Shown: piece by piece, positions 10,007 to 20,224 of the stretch | How positions within the stretch are numbered: position 1 is the stretch's first letter | How the letters are laid out: each line of letters opens with the position of its first letter | Assembly (NCBI RefSeq): GCF_003337415.1 | Contig: NZ_QPJT01000006.1 | Coordinates: 1-64,000 of the forward strand | Length of the DNA stretch: 64,000 nt | Direction of reading: 5' to 3' | Source: Anaerobacterium chartisolvens | Lineage (GTDB): Bacteria > Bacillota > Clostridia > Acetivibrionales > DSM-27016 | Notes under the pieces: model-generated | Database searches by the model: none | What the model saw: only the letters and a program-made list of their open reading frames with translations | What the model was told of the DNA's origin: nothing | Translations under genes and position numbers: made by a program

Positions 10007-10245
10007 TTCCCTGCACCGATCCTTAACTATAATGGAGTTTTATGTCTACTTATTTATTATAATTAATTTTAGAAGCTTTTACAATATGGTTAAAACCCCG
10101 TTTTTGACTGAGCTAAAATTTTTACAGTAATACTATAGTTATTAAAGTTTACTGTCGCCAAGGACGGCATTATAATTATAATATAATAACTCTAGGGTCT
10201 AATTGCATTATCACGAGCTTAGGAGTACTGTGTTAGATTGGCGGT
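10007..10245. other. Regulatory gap between yesM and the sugar importer, left part
   Basis: AT-rich region that must hold the divergent promoters. A dyad ACAGTAA...TTACTGT lies around 10121-10156 and could be an operator. I see no gene in it. Its right part is the structured repeat described separately. Confidence 0.4.
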
Positions 10246-10391
10246 GGAAAGAAATTTCTGGAGAATAATTTTCATCTACCCGTAAGGAATACCTCAGAGG
10301 AAAGTGAATTCATGCTCGTTCCCTAGAGACTTTTCCCCCGAATTCATCTTTCCGATGCTGTTGAAAATTATTTCGGAAGATATTTCTTTCC
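10246..10391 (+). repeat. Structured palindromic element, divergent copy of a two-stem repeat family
   Basis: The outer stem pairs GGAAAGAAATTTCT...AATAATTTTCA (10246-10275) with TGAAAATTATTTC...ATTTCTTTCC (10361-10391). Inside, ACCCGTAAGGAATACCTC (10279-10296) is followed by an inner stem GGAAAGTGAATTC (10299-10311) with GAATTCATCTTTCC (10340-10353); the loop carries CCCTAGAGACTTTTCCCC. The same loop words occur, on the opposite strand, in the repeats at 34.6 and 46.4 kb. AGTACT near 10223 and 10403 may extend the palindrome to about 10218-10412. It ends 54 bp before the permease start, so it lies in that operon's leader or promoter. Confidence 0.7.
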
Positions 10392-10445
10392 TAAATGCTA
10401 AAGTACTATTAGTCTATGAATTTATTACGGGCAGGAGATGACATA

Positions 10446-11402
10446 ATGAAAGTAAATTCCTATGGAACAGAGGCAAAAAACGGCCGTGTATCCACCAGAA
10501 AAAACCTGTTTCTGCTTCTGATGGTATTGCCGGGAGCAATATGGTTCGTACTTTTTAAATATCTTCCCATGATAGGGAGTGTTATCGCATTTAAGGATTT
10601 CAAAATTGACAGGAGAGGCTTTGTTTTCAGTCTTATCAACAGTGAATGGGTTGGGTTTGAAAACTTCAAATACCTTTTTGCTTCTAGTGACGCTTTTATT
10701 ATTATGAGGAACACCATTGGCTATAACGGACTGTTTATAATTCTCCAGGTGGTTATACCTGTGGCATTTGCAATAGGACTTAATGAAATACGCAGCAAAA
10801 GGTTTTCTAAAATATATCAAACCGGAATGATTTTCCCGTATTTTCTTTCCTGGGTGGTGGCCAGTTATTTTCTTTTTTCATTTTTAAGTGTGGACAAGGG
10901 CATAATGAACAATATGCTGGGATTTCTGGGGAAGGACACGGTTTCATGGTACTCTGAGCCTGAATATTGGCCTTTGATATTAACCATAATGGCATTATGG
11001 AAAAGTGTGGGTTATTATACGGTATTTTATCTTGCTGCAATATGTGGTATTGACAGTACATATTATGAGTCCGCTATGATTGACGGGGCGAAAAAAATAC
11101 AGCAGATAAGGTATATTACTATTCCTTTGCTGTCGCCGACGATTGTCATACTTACACTGCTTGCAATAGGAAAGATTTTTTATGCTGATTTTGGCTTGTT
11201 TTACCAGATCCCGCGTGAATCGGGCGTACTGTTCCCCGTGACAAATGTAATTGATACGTTTGTTTACAGAGGGCTTATGAAAATGGGGGATATAGGCATG
11301 ACCTCTGCGGCGGGGCTTTATCAGTCGGTACTGGGCTTTACGCTGATAATGGTATCCAATTTAATTGTAAGAAGATTTGACAAGGATCAAGCATTGTTTT
11401 AA
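10446..11402 (+). CDS. ABC carbohydrate transporter permease, LplB type
   Basis: A 318-residue inner-membrane permease with about six hydrophobic segments and the binding-protein-dependent transport EAA-like loop (YYESAMIDGAKKIQQIRYITIP). The start at 10446 has AGGAG 8-9 bp upstream; the longer in-frame start at 10416 lacks one. It forms a heterodimer with the next gene. As is usual for this family, no ATPase gene is nearby, so a shared MsmX-like ATPase elsewhere is expected. Confidence 0.92.
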   Translation: MKVNSYGTEAKNGRVSTRKNLFLLLMVLPGAIWFVLFKYLPMIGSVIAFKDFKIDRRGFVFSLINSEWVGFENFKYLFASSDAFIIMRNTIGYNGLFIILQVVIPVAFAIGLNEIRSKRFSKIYQTGMIFPYFLSWVVASYFLFSFLSVDKGIMNNMLGFLGKDTVSWYSEPEYWPLILTIMALWKSVGYYTVFYLAAICGIDSTYYESAMIDGAKKIQQIRYITIPLLSPTIVILTLLAIGKIFYADFGLFYQIPRESGVLFPVTNVIDTFVYRGLMKMGDIGMTSAAGLYQSVLGFTLIMVSNLIVRRFDKDQALF

Positions 11403-11433
11403 CATACTACAAACTTTATACGGAGGAATGGAA

Positions 11434-12387
11434 ATGAGCCAGTCTGCTTTTGGTGAAAACAGCTCAAATTTTAAGTTTACAGGGAAAAAGAGATCTCCGG
11501 GATCGGTTTCACCGGTTGCGAATTTTATTTTAAATATTATATTTATAGTATTTATGGCTTTATGTATGCTGCCTTTCATACTGGTTTTCATTATTTCAAT
11601 TACAGATGAAAGTGCTATTGCCGCCAACGGCTACAGTTTTTTCCCTGAAAAGCTGGGAACGACAGCCTACGAGTATATATTTAAAATAGGGGATCAGATG
11701 CTGAATTCCTTCGGAATAAGCGCATTTGTGACAATTGCAGGAACTGTGACAGGAGTGGCGATTATGACTATGTATGCCTATGCCCTGTTCCGCGATGGCT
11801 TTAAATACAGGAGGTTCTTCTCTTTTATGGCCATTTTCACAATACTTTTTAATGGGGGGACGGTTCCCAGCTATATTATAAACACACAGCTGCTCGGGTT
11901 GAAGGATAATGTGCTTGCACTGATTCTGCCCCTGTGTGTTGACGCGTTTTACATAATGGTATTGAGGACATTCTTAAAATCCAGTATTCATGAATCGATT
12001 ATTGATTCTGCCATGATTGACGGCGCAAATGAGCTAAAAATTCTGGTATCTATTGTTTTCCCCATGTCACTGCCGGGAATTGCCACAATAGCGTTGTTCT
12101 CTACGCTTGCATACTGGAATGACTGGTTTAACGCCTTGCTGTACATAAGGACGGAAAAGCTGTTTCCGTTGCAATATCTTTTGTCTCAGGTGCAGAGTGA
12201 AATAGATTTCCTTGTCAGAAACAGCTCCATGCTGGGAGCAAATGCAAGTGATGCCTTTAAGTCTGTTCCCGCCGAAAGCTCAAGAATGGCTATGGTTTTT
12301 ATAAGCACACTTCCAATAACACTGGCCTATCCGTTTTTTCAGAGATACTTTATACAGGGACTGCAGGTGGGTGCGGTTAAGGGTTAG
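11434..12387 (+). CDS. ABC carbohydrate transporter permease, YtcP type
   Basis: A 317-residue partner permease with six hydrophobic segments and the conserved loop IIDSAMIDGANELKILVSIVFP. GGAGG at 11422-11426 sits 7 bp before ATG 11434; an ATG at 11428 is too close to it. It starts 31 bp after the first permease and the pair leads directly to the lipoprotein gene, forming one importer operon. Confidence 0.92.
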   Translation: MSQSAFGENSSNFKFTGKKRSPGSVSPVANFILNIIFIVFMALCMLPFILVFIISITDESAIAANGYSFFPEKLGTTAYEYIFKIGDQMLNSFGISAFVTIAGTVTGVAIMTMYAYALFRDGFKYRRFFSFMAIFTILFNGGTVPSYIINTQLLGLKDNVLALILPLCVDAFYIMVLRTFLKSSIHESIIDSAMIDGANELKILVSIVFPMSLPGIATIALFSTLAYWNDWFNALLYIRTEKLFPLQYLLSQVQSEIDFLVRNSSMLGANASDAFKSVPAESSRMAMVFISTLPITLAYPFFQRYFIQGLQVGAVKG

Positions 12388-12497
12388 GTTAAACAAGCCC
12401 TTAAAGCTTCATAATAACGGGTCGTTTATGCAAATTATGCTTTTTGGCAAAATGCGGTGTAATTTGTTTAAATAATAAAAAACAAGGAGGAATTATG

Positions 12498-14048
12498 ATG
12501 TATAAGTTAACGAAAACAAAAAAAGCCCTGACACTAATGCTGGCAACATTTATGCTGTTTGCTGTCCTGATGTCGGGCTGCGGCTCAAATGACGGTGCAG
12601 CTTCGGGAAAAGATAAGACAGCCGCAGGTGATAAGACAGCGGTAAAAAATGAAAATACTGAGGACAAGGGAAAGCCTTATGAAATTATGTGGTACACCAT
12701 CGGTTCTCCGCAAAAGGATATTCCTGATGTTATGGAAGAGCTGAGCAAGTATACCAAGGAGAAGATAAATGCAACGGTAAAGATGACGCAGTTTAACTGG
12801 GGAGATGACTATAACAACAAAATGAATGTAATCATTTCCTCGGGTGAGCCCTATGACCTTTGCTTTACCTGTTCATGGGCAAACCAGTACCTGCCTAATG
12901 TTGCAAGGAATGCATTTCTTCCTGTTGATGATTTGCTGAAGGAATACGGGAAGGGGATTATTGAAAGTGAGAACCCTTTATTCCTCGAAGCCAACAAGGT
13001 TAACGGAAAGCTTTATGCCATACCAGTTAACAAGGAATTGTCGGCCCAGTCCAGATGGCTATTCAATAAAACACTTGTAGAAAAGTATAAGCTTGATATT
13101 TCAAAGCCTCTTACACTGGAAGAACTGGAACCCATGCTCAGAACCGTAAAAGAGGGAGAAAAAGACATTGGCGATTTGCTTGTGGTGCGCAATGACTTTA
13201 ACCTTCCGAGACAGGCCGATGATTATGAGTGGGCGGCAGGAACCTCCATTCCTATGGTGGTACCTATGTCTACTAAGGATTACAAGGTAATAGAGTATTT
13301 TGAACAGCCGGATGTATTAAAGAGCCTCGATACAATGAGGAAATATTTTAACGCAGGCTACATAAGAAAGGATGCTGCCACCAGCACCGATCAGGATTAC
13401 AAGAAAACAGGAAAGTGGTTTGTAAGAATAGGAGGATGGCTCCCCGGTGCCGATCAGATATGGTCAAGGGAAGAGAAAGACCCTGTTGTATCTACTCCTA
13501 TTACAGGAGACCTTTACATCTCGGGAAGCCAGCTTTCGGGCTCAATGATAGCAATATCGGCTACATCCAAGAATCCTGAAAAATCAATGGAGTTTTTGAA
13601 CCTGCTCAATACCGATAAGTTTGTAAGAAATATGGTTGATTCGGGAATAGAGAATGTACACTATAAAATGGAAAACGGAAAGCAGATTGATCTGGAAAAA
13701 GGAACTAATGACTACAACATGCCTTCCTTCTCACTTGGAAACAGGTTTATATGCAACCTTTATCAAGATGATCCCGATGACCTGTGGGATCAGTACAAGA
13801 GCTTTAACGATTCGGGAATCAAGTCCCCTATTCTTGGATTTAATTCCAACCTTGACGGTGTAAAGAAAGAGGTAGCGGCATTAAGCAACATACATGCGGA
13901 ATTCTACCGTCCTATCGTTACAGGCACAGTTGACTATAAGTCTTATCTGCCCAAATATATGGATAAGATGAATTCAAATGGTTATGATGCGGTTAAGAAG
14001 GAGCTTCAGAAGCAGATTGACGAATGGAAGGCGGCAAACGGTAAATAA
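12498..14048 (+). CDS. Extracellular solute-binding lipoprotein, LipO/ABC sugar family
   Basis: A 516-residue lipoprotein: basic N-terminus, hydrophobic core and lipobox LMSGCGS, then a SBP_bac_1-type binding domain. AAGGAGG (12484-12490) is 7 bp before ATG 12498; ATG 12495 is also possible. It delivers an oligosaccharide to the two upstream permeases. Charged linker residues (KDKTAAGDKTAVKNENTEDK) separate the lipid anchor from the domain. The GH85 gene starts 31 bp downstream, so import and surface glycan cleavage appear co-transcribed. Confidence 0.92.
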   Translation: MYKLTKTKKALTLMLATFMLFAVLMSGCGSNDGAASGKDKTAAGDKTAVKNENTEDKGKPYEIMWYTIGSPQKDIPDVMEELSKYTKEKINATVKMTQFNWGDDYNNKMNVIISSGEPYDLCFTCSWANQYLPNVARNAFLPVDDLLKEYGKGIIESENPLFLEANKVNGKLYAIPVNKELSAQSRWLFNKTLVEKYKLDISKPLTLEELEPMLRTVKEGEKDIGDLLVVRNDFNLPRQADDYEWAAGTSIPMVVPMSTKDYKVIEYFEQPDVLKSLDTMRKYFNAGYIRKDAATSTDQDYKKTGKWFVRIGGWLPGADQIWSREEKDPVVSTPITGDLYISGSQLSGSMIAISATSKNPEKSMEFLNLLNTDKFVRNMVDSGIENVHYKMENGKQIDLEKGTNDYNMPSFSLGNRFICNLYQDDPDDLWDQYKSFNDSGIKSPILGFNSNLDGVKKEVAALSNIHAEFYRPIVTGTVDYKSYLPKYMDKMNSNGYDAVKKELQKQIDEWKAANGK

Positions 14049-14079
14049 AAAACGGCTTTACGAAAAAGGGGGAAAAACA

Positions 14080-17000
14080 ATGAGCGGTAAGCTTATTAAA
14101 AGAGGAAGCTTTAAAAAGGCTCTAGCCTTTGTACTGACAGTTGCACTGGTAAGTCAAAGCTTGGTAATGCTGGTGGTGGCAGGCGATACATGGCCGTTTA
14201 AAGGGGAAAGCGCACATGGTGTGAACCAGCCGAGTGTGCATGGCTATACCAGCGGACAGATTCTCGACTGGAGCCCTGAAACCGATCCCGGCGCAGAAAT
14301 GCTGAGGTCTTTTATACCGCTGCAGCAGCGCATAAATGCCTTTGCACAGACACAGGCCAACCCGAATCTCGATCCAAAAGTTAAGATGTTTAACTTGGCG
14401 GGCGACTATGGAAACGCATTTATTGAGAATGCTGCATATACCAATAAATTTGCGCAATATCATTTCAACTTCTGGCAGTATGTCGATTACTATTCATACT
14501 GGCATGGTACGGCAACAGCATATACTCCTCCGCAATACTATGATGACCTCGCTCAGTCGAATTGGCAGCAGAAGTGGTTTGAATTCGGCTGTCTGAATAT
14601 CCCCAACCCCACGTATACCGACGCAGCTCATAAAAACGGAGTTTTGTCTCTTGCGTGTGTTTTCTTTTCCAATAACGACCGTGGACAGCAGACTTACAAG
14701 CAAATGATTGTAAAGGATGAAAACGGTAAATTCCCCGTTGCCGAGAAAATGGTTGAAATGGCACACTATTTTGGCTATGACGGATATTTCTTTAATCAAG
14801 AAGAAGTGGGCCCTAACATACAGACCCAGGATATTCCTGACTACATAGCTTTTTTAAAGGTATTTCAGAAGGAGGGGCTTTATGTGCAATGGTATGACTC
14901 TGTAAATACCGGCACAGGCTCAAATTCTTTTGCGAGGACATTTGCCGACAGCAATATCAGTTGGCTGTATGACAGAGCTGCTAATGAACCGGTTACAAAT
15001 TCATTCTTTTTTGATTATGGAGTAGGTTCGGCACTCATTAATAGCTCAAATAGCTACCTCAACGCTTTAAATTCTAACTATGGTACGAATTACAATATAT
15101 TTGACGTTGGATTTGCAGGACTTGAAGGCGGCAGGGATAGATTTAAAAGTGTACAGGGCTCTGCGTTAAATAGCAAGCTAAACGGCAGTGGTTTGCCTGA
15201 TACAAGCATAGCAGTGCTTGGTACTGATTTTGTCCATGCGGGTCTGGATGAAGACATGGGACTTTCATGGCCCGTTAGTCACAGGTCGGAGAATGATTAT
15301 CAATGGATGACAACGGTACGCGATCGTCTGTGGTGGTCAGGCCCCAACCAAGATCCAAAAAACACGGCGAAGGCTGCAACTAATGGATTTGGTGACGTTT
15401 ATGCAGATAATCGTTATTGGCCGGGTATAGCTTCGGTTATTTCGGAGCGTTCAGTCATAGAAGGAACAAATTTCTTTACAAACTTTAATACGGGCCACGG
15501 ACTATCATATTATGTAAACGGGTCGGTGTCCAACAACGATGAATGGTCCAACATGAGCCTTCAGGATATTCCGGTTACGTGGCAGTGGTGGCAGGAGACA
15601 ACGGGCAATAAGCTTGAGGCAGACTTTGACTATGGCGAGAAATACAGTATGACAGGCAATACAAATAACCGTTTCGCTTATCAGAAAATAGGCGGTTACA
15701 ACGGGGGAAGCTCCCTTGTTGTAAACGGCAATCTGAATGCCGAAGATTTCTTGCGTTTGTATAAGACAGAAATAAGCATCAATGCAAATTCCAAATTGTC
15801 AATTACATATAATAAGCCTTCCGACGGTGATGCTTCAACTATGAGTGTGGGCCTGATATTTAAGGATGCCCCTGATACTGTAGTAAAGGTACCTGTTGCA
15901 GATTCCGGGAATAAGACGGCGGGCTGGATATCGAAGCAGCTTGACCTTTCGGCTTATGCCGGCAGAACTGCCGCCGTAATGGGACTTGTATTCGACAACG
16001 GCGGTGCTGCAATTGACGGCTATCAGATGAATATCGGACAAATAAGGGTTTATGACGGGTCAGCGGCAGAGCCCTCTGCTCCTTCAGGACTCGAGATAAC
16101 GGATATCTTTGTAAACACGGGTGAAATGAATATCAAATGGGACATGGATACAGATTACTCCAAAGTAAAACAATATAACGTTTATGTAAACGATATTTAT
16201 GTAGGCGGCAAGTATGACGGTGTATTGTATATTAAAAAACTTCCTGCCGCGTCGGGAACGGTGAAGGTTGTCCCGGTTGGGGCGGATGGTGTTGAAGGCG
16301 AGGCAGCATCTGTGCCGTTTGACCTCGGCAAAGCGGGTAGCAATATTAATGTGGAATCAAAGGAAGACGGAAATTTCAACGTTTCCTGGACGAATCCCGT
16401 AAATGCTTCGGGGGATATCACCGTTAAGGTGAGGTCATTAAACCTTAAACCGGAAGCTGTAATATCAAAAGAAACAACGGTGCCGTCAGGGTCAGTCTCT
16501 GCTGCATTTACAGATATGCCTGTAAACGGAGACGACTATATTGTACAGATAGCTGTGGGAAGCAATCCTCCGGTTTCCGTCAGCGGAAATTTCATAGACA
16601 AGGTTTGCGAGCCTTATGCAGAAGAATGGTCGTGGAACGGCAATACGCTCAATCTGCCTATGCCTAATACGAGGGACTGGCGGTATATGTACGTATATGA
16701 AGACGGAAATCCCAAACAATTTGCCACTACATACAGTGTAGGGAACAAGCCGATGATTATACGCGGACGCTCAACAAAATCATGCCTGAAATTCACATCG
16801 TCAGCAGAGACTATGTATGTGGTGATGGAGGACTATGAAGGCAATAAGTCGGAGCGGATATATCTCAGACAGGTTCAGATAACCTTGCCTGATGTAACAA
16901 CGGGGGAGGCATCGGATATTACTGCGGAGGGTGCGGTAATTCATGGAAATATAACCTCGGACGGTAACGATACAATATCCGAAAGAGGCTTCGTATACTC

Positions 17001-20000
17001 TCAAAATAATGATCCGACTGAAGCCAATGGCACTGTTATAAAATCCGCTGGTGTACAGGACAGCTTTTCGGCCAGCATTACAGGGCTCGAAATGGGAACA
17101 GCATATTATTACAGGGCATATGCCGTCAATTCCGAAGGTATCGCTTACGGAGAGGTTAAATCATTTAACACCCTGACAGGGGAGGAGACTATTCCCCAGG
17201 TGGCGACAGGCGGAGCGGAAAATATAACCTATGACAGTGCTGCACTTTCTGCTGAAGTAACCTCAGACGGCGGCAGCATGGTAACCGAAAGAGGCTTCAT
17301 ATACTCTCAGAATGCCAGCCCCTCGGAAGAGAACGGCACGCTGGTGAAAGAAGGAAGCGGAAGCGGCAGCTACAAAGCAAATATTACAGGGCTTTCCAGC
17401 CAAACGAAGTATTATTACAGAGCCTATGCCGCCAATTCCGAAGGTACCGCCTACGGAGAGATAAAGAACTTCATAACACGGACAGAAAGCGTAAAAGAAG
17501 TAATGAAGGTGGATCTTGAGAGCTATTTTAACAGAGACGGCTTCAGCTATGATTCAAACAGAGAAGATGGAAATTTTGACGGAGGCAACTATCCGTGGTA
17601 CTTCTGCTATTCGGCAGATCTTGTTGAGGAATCCGGCATTACTTCCTATAATGGAATAGATTTTCAATGGGGCTCATTTACCGATGGCGACAACAATGTC
17701 ATAGACTGCACAGGCCAGGACATAGATTTTGATGAGGGCAGCTATGCCTCCATAATGCTTTTGGGTTCCACCACAGATGGAAATAAGACAGGCACCTTCA
17801 CTATCAATTATTCAGAATCTGACGGCAGTGAAGTAAGCGTAGCAATGAATGACTGGTGCACAAGCGGACAGGACACAGTGCTGGCAATGACTCACAGACA
17901 CCGCTGCACAAATGAAGATGACAACACCCCATGCGGTATATTTGCCTATTATCTGACACCTGAAAGAGGAACTACCGTTACGGGACTAACATTGCCCGAT
18001 AATACCAATATAAAAATTATGTCGATAAGCCTTATGCGGGAAATAAACACTCCTACAGTAATTACAGGCTCTGCATCGGAAATTACGCAGAACAGTGCGG
18101 AAATCTCCGGCCAAGTGGAGTCTGACGGAGGAAGCACGGTAACTCAAAGGGGCTTTGTATACTCTACCGATAACGATCCTACCGAGGAAGATTCCAAAAT
18201 AGCTGTAGAAGGCGGTGACGACAGCTTTTCAACTTCTATTGAAGGGCTCGAAAGCGGAACAACATATTATTACAGGGCGTATGCAACTAATTCTGTCGGT
18301 ACTTTCTATGGGGACATAAAAGATTTTACAACCCTTGCCGGAACGGTAGCTGTAGAAAGCGTAAGTCTGGAACATAATACATTGACTCTTGAGCCTGGAC
18401 AGGCCGGACAGCTTACCGCTGAGGTTCTTCCCGAGGATGCTTCAAACAAAAATGTTGTATGGCAGGTTGTGAATGAGAGCGCTGCAGGAGTGGTAACGGT
18501 CAGCGGCGGGCTTGTTACGGCGGTTAAGGAAGGTACGGCTACCGTAAGAGCTTCAAGCGCAGAGGATGCGTCAAAGTACGCAGAGTGTGCTGTAACAGTT
18601 AATGCTGGAGCCGACCCTGTTATACCTGTAGAGCAGGTAAGTCTTAATAAGACCACGGTATCATTGCAGACAGGAGCGAGTGAACAGCTTACCGCTGCGG
18701 TTCTTCCCGAGGATGCTTCAAACAAAAATGTTGTATGGCAGGTGCTGAATGAGAGCACTGCAGGAGTGGTAACGGTCAGCGGGGGGCTTGTTACGGCGGC
18801 TAAGGCAGGTACGGCTACCGTAAGGGCTTCAAGTGCAGAGGATGCGTCAAAGTACGCAGAGTGTTCCGTGACTGTGACAGAGCCTTCGTACACACCACCC
18901 AGTAATCCACATAGCTCTTCATCTGAAAGCACTCCTTTACCTAAACCTCAGGTTCAGGCAAATCAGGATGGTACAGCAACTATAGTAATAGCACCTGTAC
19001 TTGATGGAAATAAGAATGCGAAGGCTTCTATTGGGGCAGATGTCATTAAGAAGGCCGTGGAGATGGCAAAGGAAGACAGCGGGAATAAAAAGACGGTTAT
19101 GGTAAGCCTTCCCGAAGTAAAGAATGCGAGACAATATTCTGTGGAGCTTCCTGTGTCGGTGTTGTCATCTGCTGTTAATGACAAAGCAATTATTATTGAC
19201 ACAGCCTCGGGCAGCGTTGCACTCCCTGGAAATATGCTTTACAGCAGCAAGGAGATCAAAGACAGGATCACTGTAAGCATAGGGAAAGCTGATAAGGAAG
19301 GCTTTGGCGAAGGAGTAAAACATCTTGTGGGGGACAGGCCTTCAGTAGAAGTTAAGCTTCAAGCAGGTGCAAAAGAGGTGCAATGGAATGGGGGCTCTGT
19401 AACCATGTCTCTGGCCTACAGGCCTTCAGATAAGGAACTGAGCAGTCAGGAGAATATTGTGGTATTGCGCATAGACCAAAACGGCAGTTCTGTGCCTGTC
19501 CCCAGCTCAAGGTTCAACCCTGTGACAGGCAAGGTTGTGTTTACCACTGATACACCAGGCAAATATGCGGTGGCCTATGTAAGCAAGACATTTGACGATG
19601 CCGGCCAATTCAAATGGGCACAGAAGCAGATTGAGGTATTGGCATCTAAGGGTGTTATAGACACAGACCGCACAGAATACGAGCCGGCAGAGGATATGAC
19701 AAGAGGAGAATTTATAGGTATGCTGGTAAGAGCTCTGGGGCTTTATGCAAAAGCTGATCAGAATTTCAATGATGTGGGCGAGGATTACAAATACAGCCGT
19801 GAGATAGCAACAGCCAAGGCTCTGGGAATAGCAACAGGAGGAGGAACTGATAAATTCAGTCCCGACAAGGAGATATCCAGACAGGATATAATGGTGCTTG
19901 CGGACAGGGCGCTTCAAATAAGCGGCAGGAGCTATGACACAGCGGAAACTGATGAATTGCAGAAATTCAATGATGAGAAGGAAATAGCCAGTTATGCAAG

Positions 20001-20124
20001 ACAGAGCATAGCCAATCTTGTAAAAGCAGGAATAGTAAAGGGCGGAGGAAAAGGTATCAGCCCGAAGGGTAATATTACAAGAGCTTCGGCGGCGGTAATG
20101 ATATACAACCTGATAAGCAAATAA
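14080..20124 (+). CDS. SLH-anchored multidomain GH85 endo-beta-N-acetylglucosaminidase
   Basis: A 2014-residue exported enzyme. Order: signal peptide (about 1-35); GH85 catalytic domain with the substrate-assisted pair Asn239/Glu241 in GYDGYFFNQEEVG; beta-sandwich and FN3-like region; FN3-like repeats near 937-1037 and 1037-1137 (GLSSQTKYYYRAYAANSEG type); an inserted beta module starting SYFNRDGFSYDSNREDG (about 1137-1323); a third FN3-like repeat; two near-identical Big_2 Ig-like repeats (about 1422-1605); a Ser/Pro linker; and SLH repeats (about 1840-2014) that bind cell-wall polymer. GH85 cleaves the chitobiose core of N-glycans and leaves one GlcNAc on the protein. Start 14080 follows GGGGG; longer in-frame reading into the previous gene is not supported. 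SLH anchoring puts the enzyme on the cell surface beside the importer. Confidence 0.9.
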   Translation: MSGKLIKRGSFKKALAFVLTVALVSQSLVMLVVAGDTWPFKGESAHGVNQPSVHGYTSGQILDWSPETDPGAEMLRSFIPLQQRINAFAQTQANPNLDPKVKMFNLAGDYGNAFIENAAYTNKFAQYHFNFWQYVDYYSYWHGTATAYTPPQYYDDLAQSNWQQKWFEFGCLNIPNPTYTDAAHKNGVLSLACVFFSNNDRGQQTYKQMIVKDENGKFPVAEKMVEMAHYFGYDGYFFNQEEVGPNIQTQDIPDYIAFLKVFQKEGLYVQWYDSVNTGTGSNSFARTFADSNISWLYDRAANEPVTNSFFFDYGVGSALINSSNSYLNALNSNYGTNYNIFDVGFAGLEGGRDRFKSVQGSALNSKLNGSGLPDTSIAVLGTDFVHAGLDEDMGLSWPVSHRSENDYQWMTTVRDRLWWSGPNQDPKNTAKAATNGFGDVYADNRYWPGIASVISERSVIEGTNFFTNFNTGHGLSYYVNGSVSNNDEWSNMSLQDIPVTWQWWQETTGNKLEADFDYGEKYSMTGNTNNRFAYQKIGGYNGGSSLVVNGNLNAEDFLRLYKTEISINANSKLSITYNKPSDGDASTMSVGLIFKDAPDTVVKVPVADSGNKTAGWISKQLDLSAYAGRTAAVMGLVFDNGGAAIDGYQMNIGQIRVYDGSAAEPSAPSGLEITDIFVNTGEMNIKWDMDTDYSKVKQYNVYVNDIYVGGKYDGVLYIKKLPAASGTVKVVPVGADGVEGEAASVPFDLGKAGSNINVESKEDGNFNVSWTNPVNASGDITVKVRSLNLKPEAVISKETTVPSGSVSAAFTDMPVNGDDYIVQIAVGSNPPVSVSGNFIDKVCEPYAEEWSWNGNTLNLPMPNTRDWRYMYVYEDGNPKQFATTYSVGNKPMIIRGRSTKSCLKFTSSAETMYVVMEDYEGNKSERIYLRQVQITLPDVTTGEASDITAEGAVIHGNITSDGNDTISERGFVYSQNNDPTEANGTVIKSAGVQDSFSASITGLEMGTAYYYRAYAVNSEGIAYGEVKSFNTLTGEETIPQVATGGAENITYDSAALSAEVTSDGGSMVTERGFIYSQNASPSEENGTLVKEGSGSGSYKANITGLSSQTKYYYRAYAANSEGTAYGEIKNFITRTESVKEVMKVDLESYFNRDGFSYDSNREDGNFDGGNYPWYFCYSADLVEESGITSYNGIDFQWGSFTDGDNNVIDCTGQDIDFDEGSYASIMLLGSTTDGNKTGTFTINYSESDGSEVSVAMNDWCTSGQDTVLAMTHRHRCTNEDDNTPCGIFAYYLTPERGTTVTGLTLPDNTNIKIMSISLMREINTPTVITGSASEITQNSAEISGQVESDGGSTVTQRGFVYSTDNDPTEEDSKIAVEGGDDSFSTSIEGLESGTTYYYRAYATNSVGTFYGDIKDFTTLAGTVAVESVSLEHNTLTLEPGQAGQLTAEVLPEDASNKNVVWQVVNESAAGVVTVSGGLVTAVKEGTATVRASSAEDASKYAECAVTVNAGADPVIPVEQVSLNKTTVSLQTGASEQLTAAVLPEDASNKNVVWQVLNESTAGVVTVSGGLVTAAKAGTATVRASSAEDASKYAECSVTVTEPSYTPPSNPHSSSSESTPLPKPQVQANQDGTATIVIAPVLDGNKNAKASIGADVIKKAVEMAKEDSGNKKTVMVSLPEVKNARQYSVELPVSVLSSAVNDKAIIIDTASGSVALPGNMLYSSKEIKDRITVSIGKADKEGFGEGVKHLVGDRPSVEVKLQAGAKEVQWNGGSVTMSLAYRPSDKELSSQENIVVLRIDQNGSSVPVPSSRFNPVTGKVVFTTDTPGKYAVAYVSKTFDDAGQFKWAQKQIEVLASKGVIDTDRTEYEPAEDMTRGEFIGMLVRALGLYAKADQNFNDVGEDYKYSREIATAKALGIATGGGTDKFSPDKEISRQDIMVLADRALQISGRSYDTAETDELQKFNDEKEIASYARQSIANLVKAGIVKGGGKGISPKGNITRASAAVMIYNLISK
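18345..18885 (+). repeat. Tandem Big_2-coding DNA repeat inside the GH85 gene
   Basis: Two consecutive Ig-like modules share long identical DNA stretches, for example the words around GAGGATGCTTCAAACAAAAA (near 18432 and 18711) and GATGCGTCAAAGTACGCAGA (near 18567 and 18841). Differences are few (such as VVNESAAG versus VLNESTAG). This suggests recent duplication or conversion within the gene. Confidence 0.8.
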
Positions 20125-20137
20125 AAAAGTGGGATAT

Positions 20138-20178
20138 AAAAAGGGCAGTGTGGGATTTTATTCTACACTGCCCTTTTT
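20138..20178 (+). terminator. Intrinsic terminator after the GH85 gene
   Basis: AAAAAGGGCAGTGT (20138-20151) pairs with ACACTGCCCTTTTT (20164-20177), ending in a T-run. It closes the importer-GH85 operon, so GH3 downstream needs its own promoter. Confidence 0.9.
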
Positions 20179-20224
20179 ACAGTTATATATAAAAAAAGCT
20201 TCTTACATTACATATAAGCTATAC

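Noticed and set aside
18306-18932. 208-residue minus-strand open frame
   Set aside because: It lies opposite the Big_2 repeats of the GH85 gene; its own repeats only mirror that duplication.
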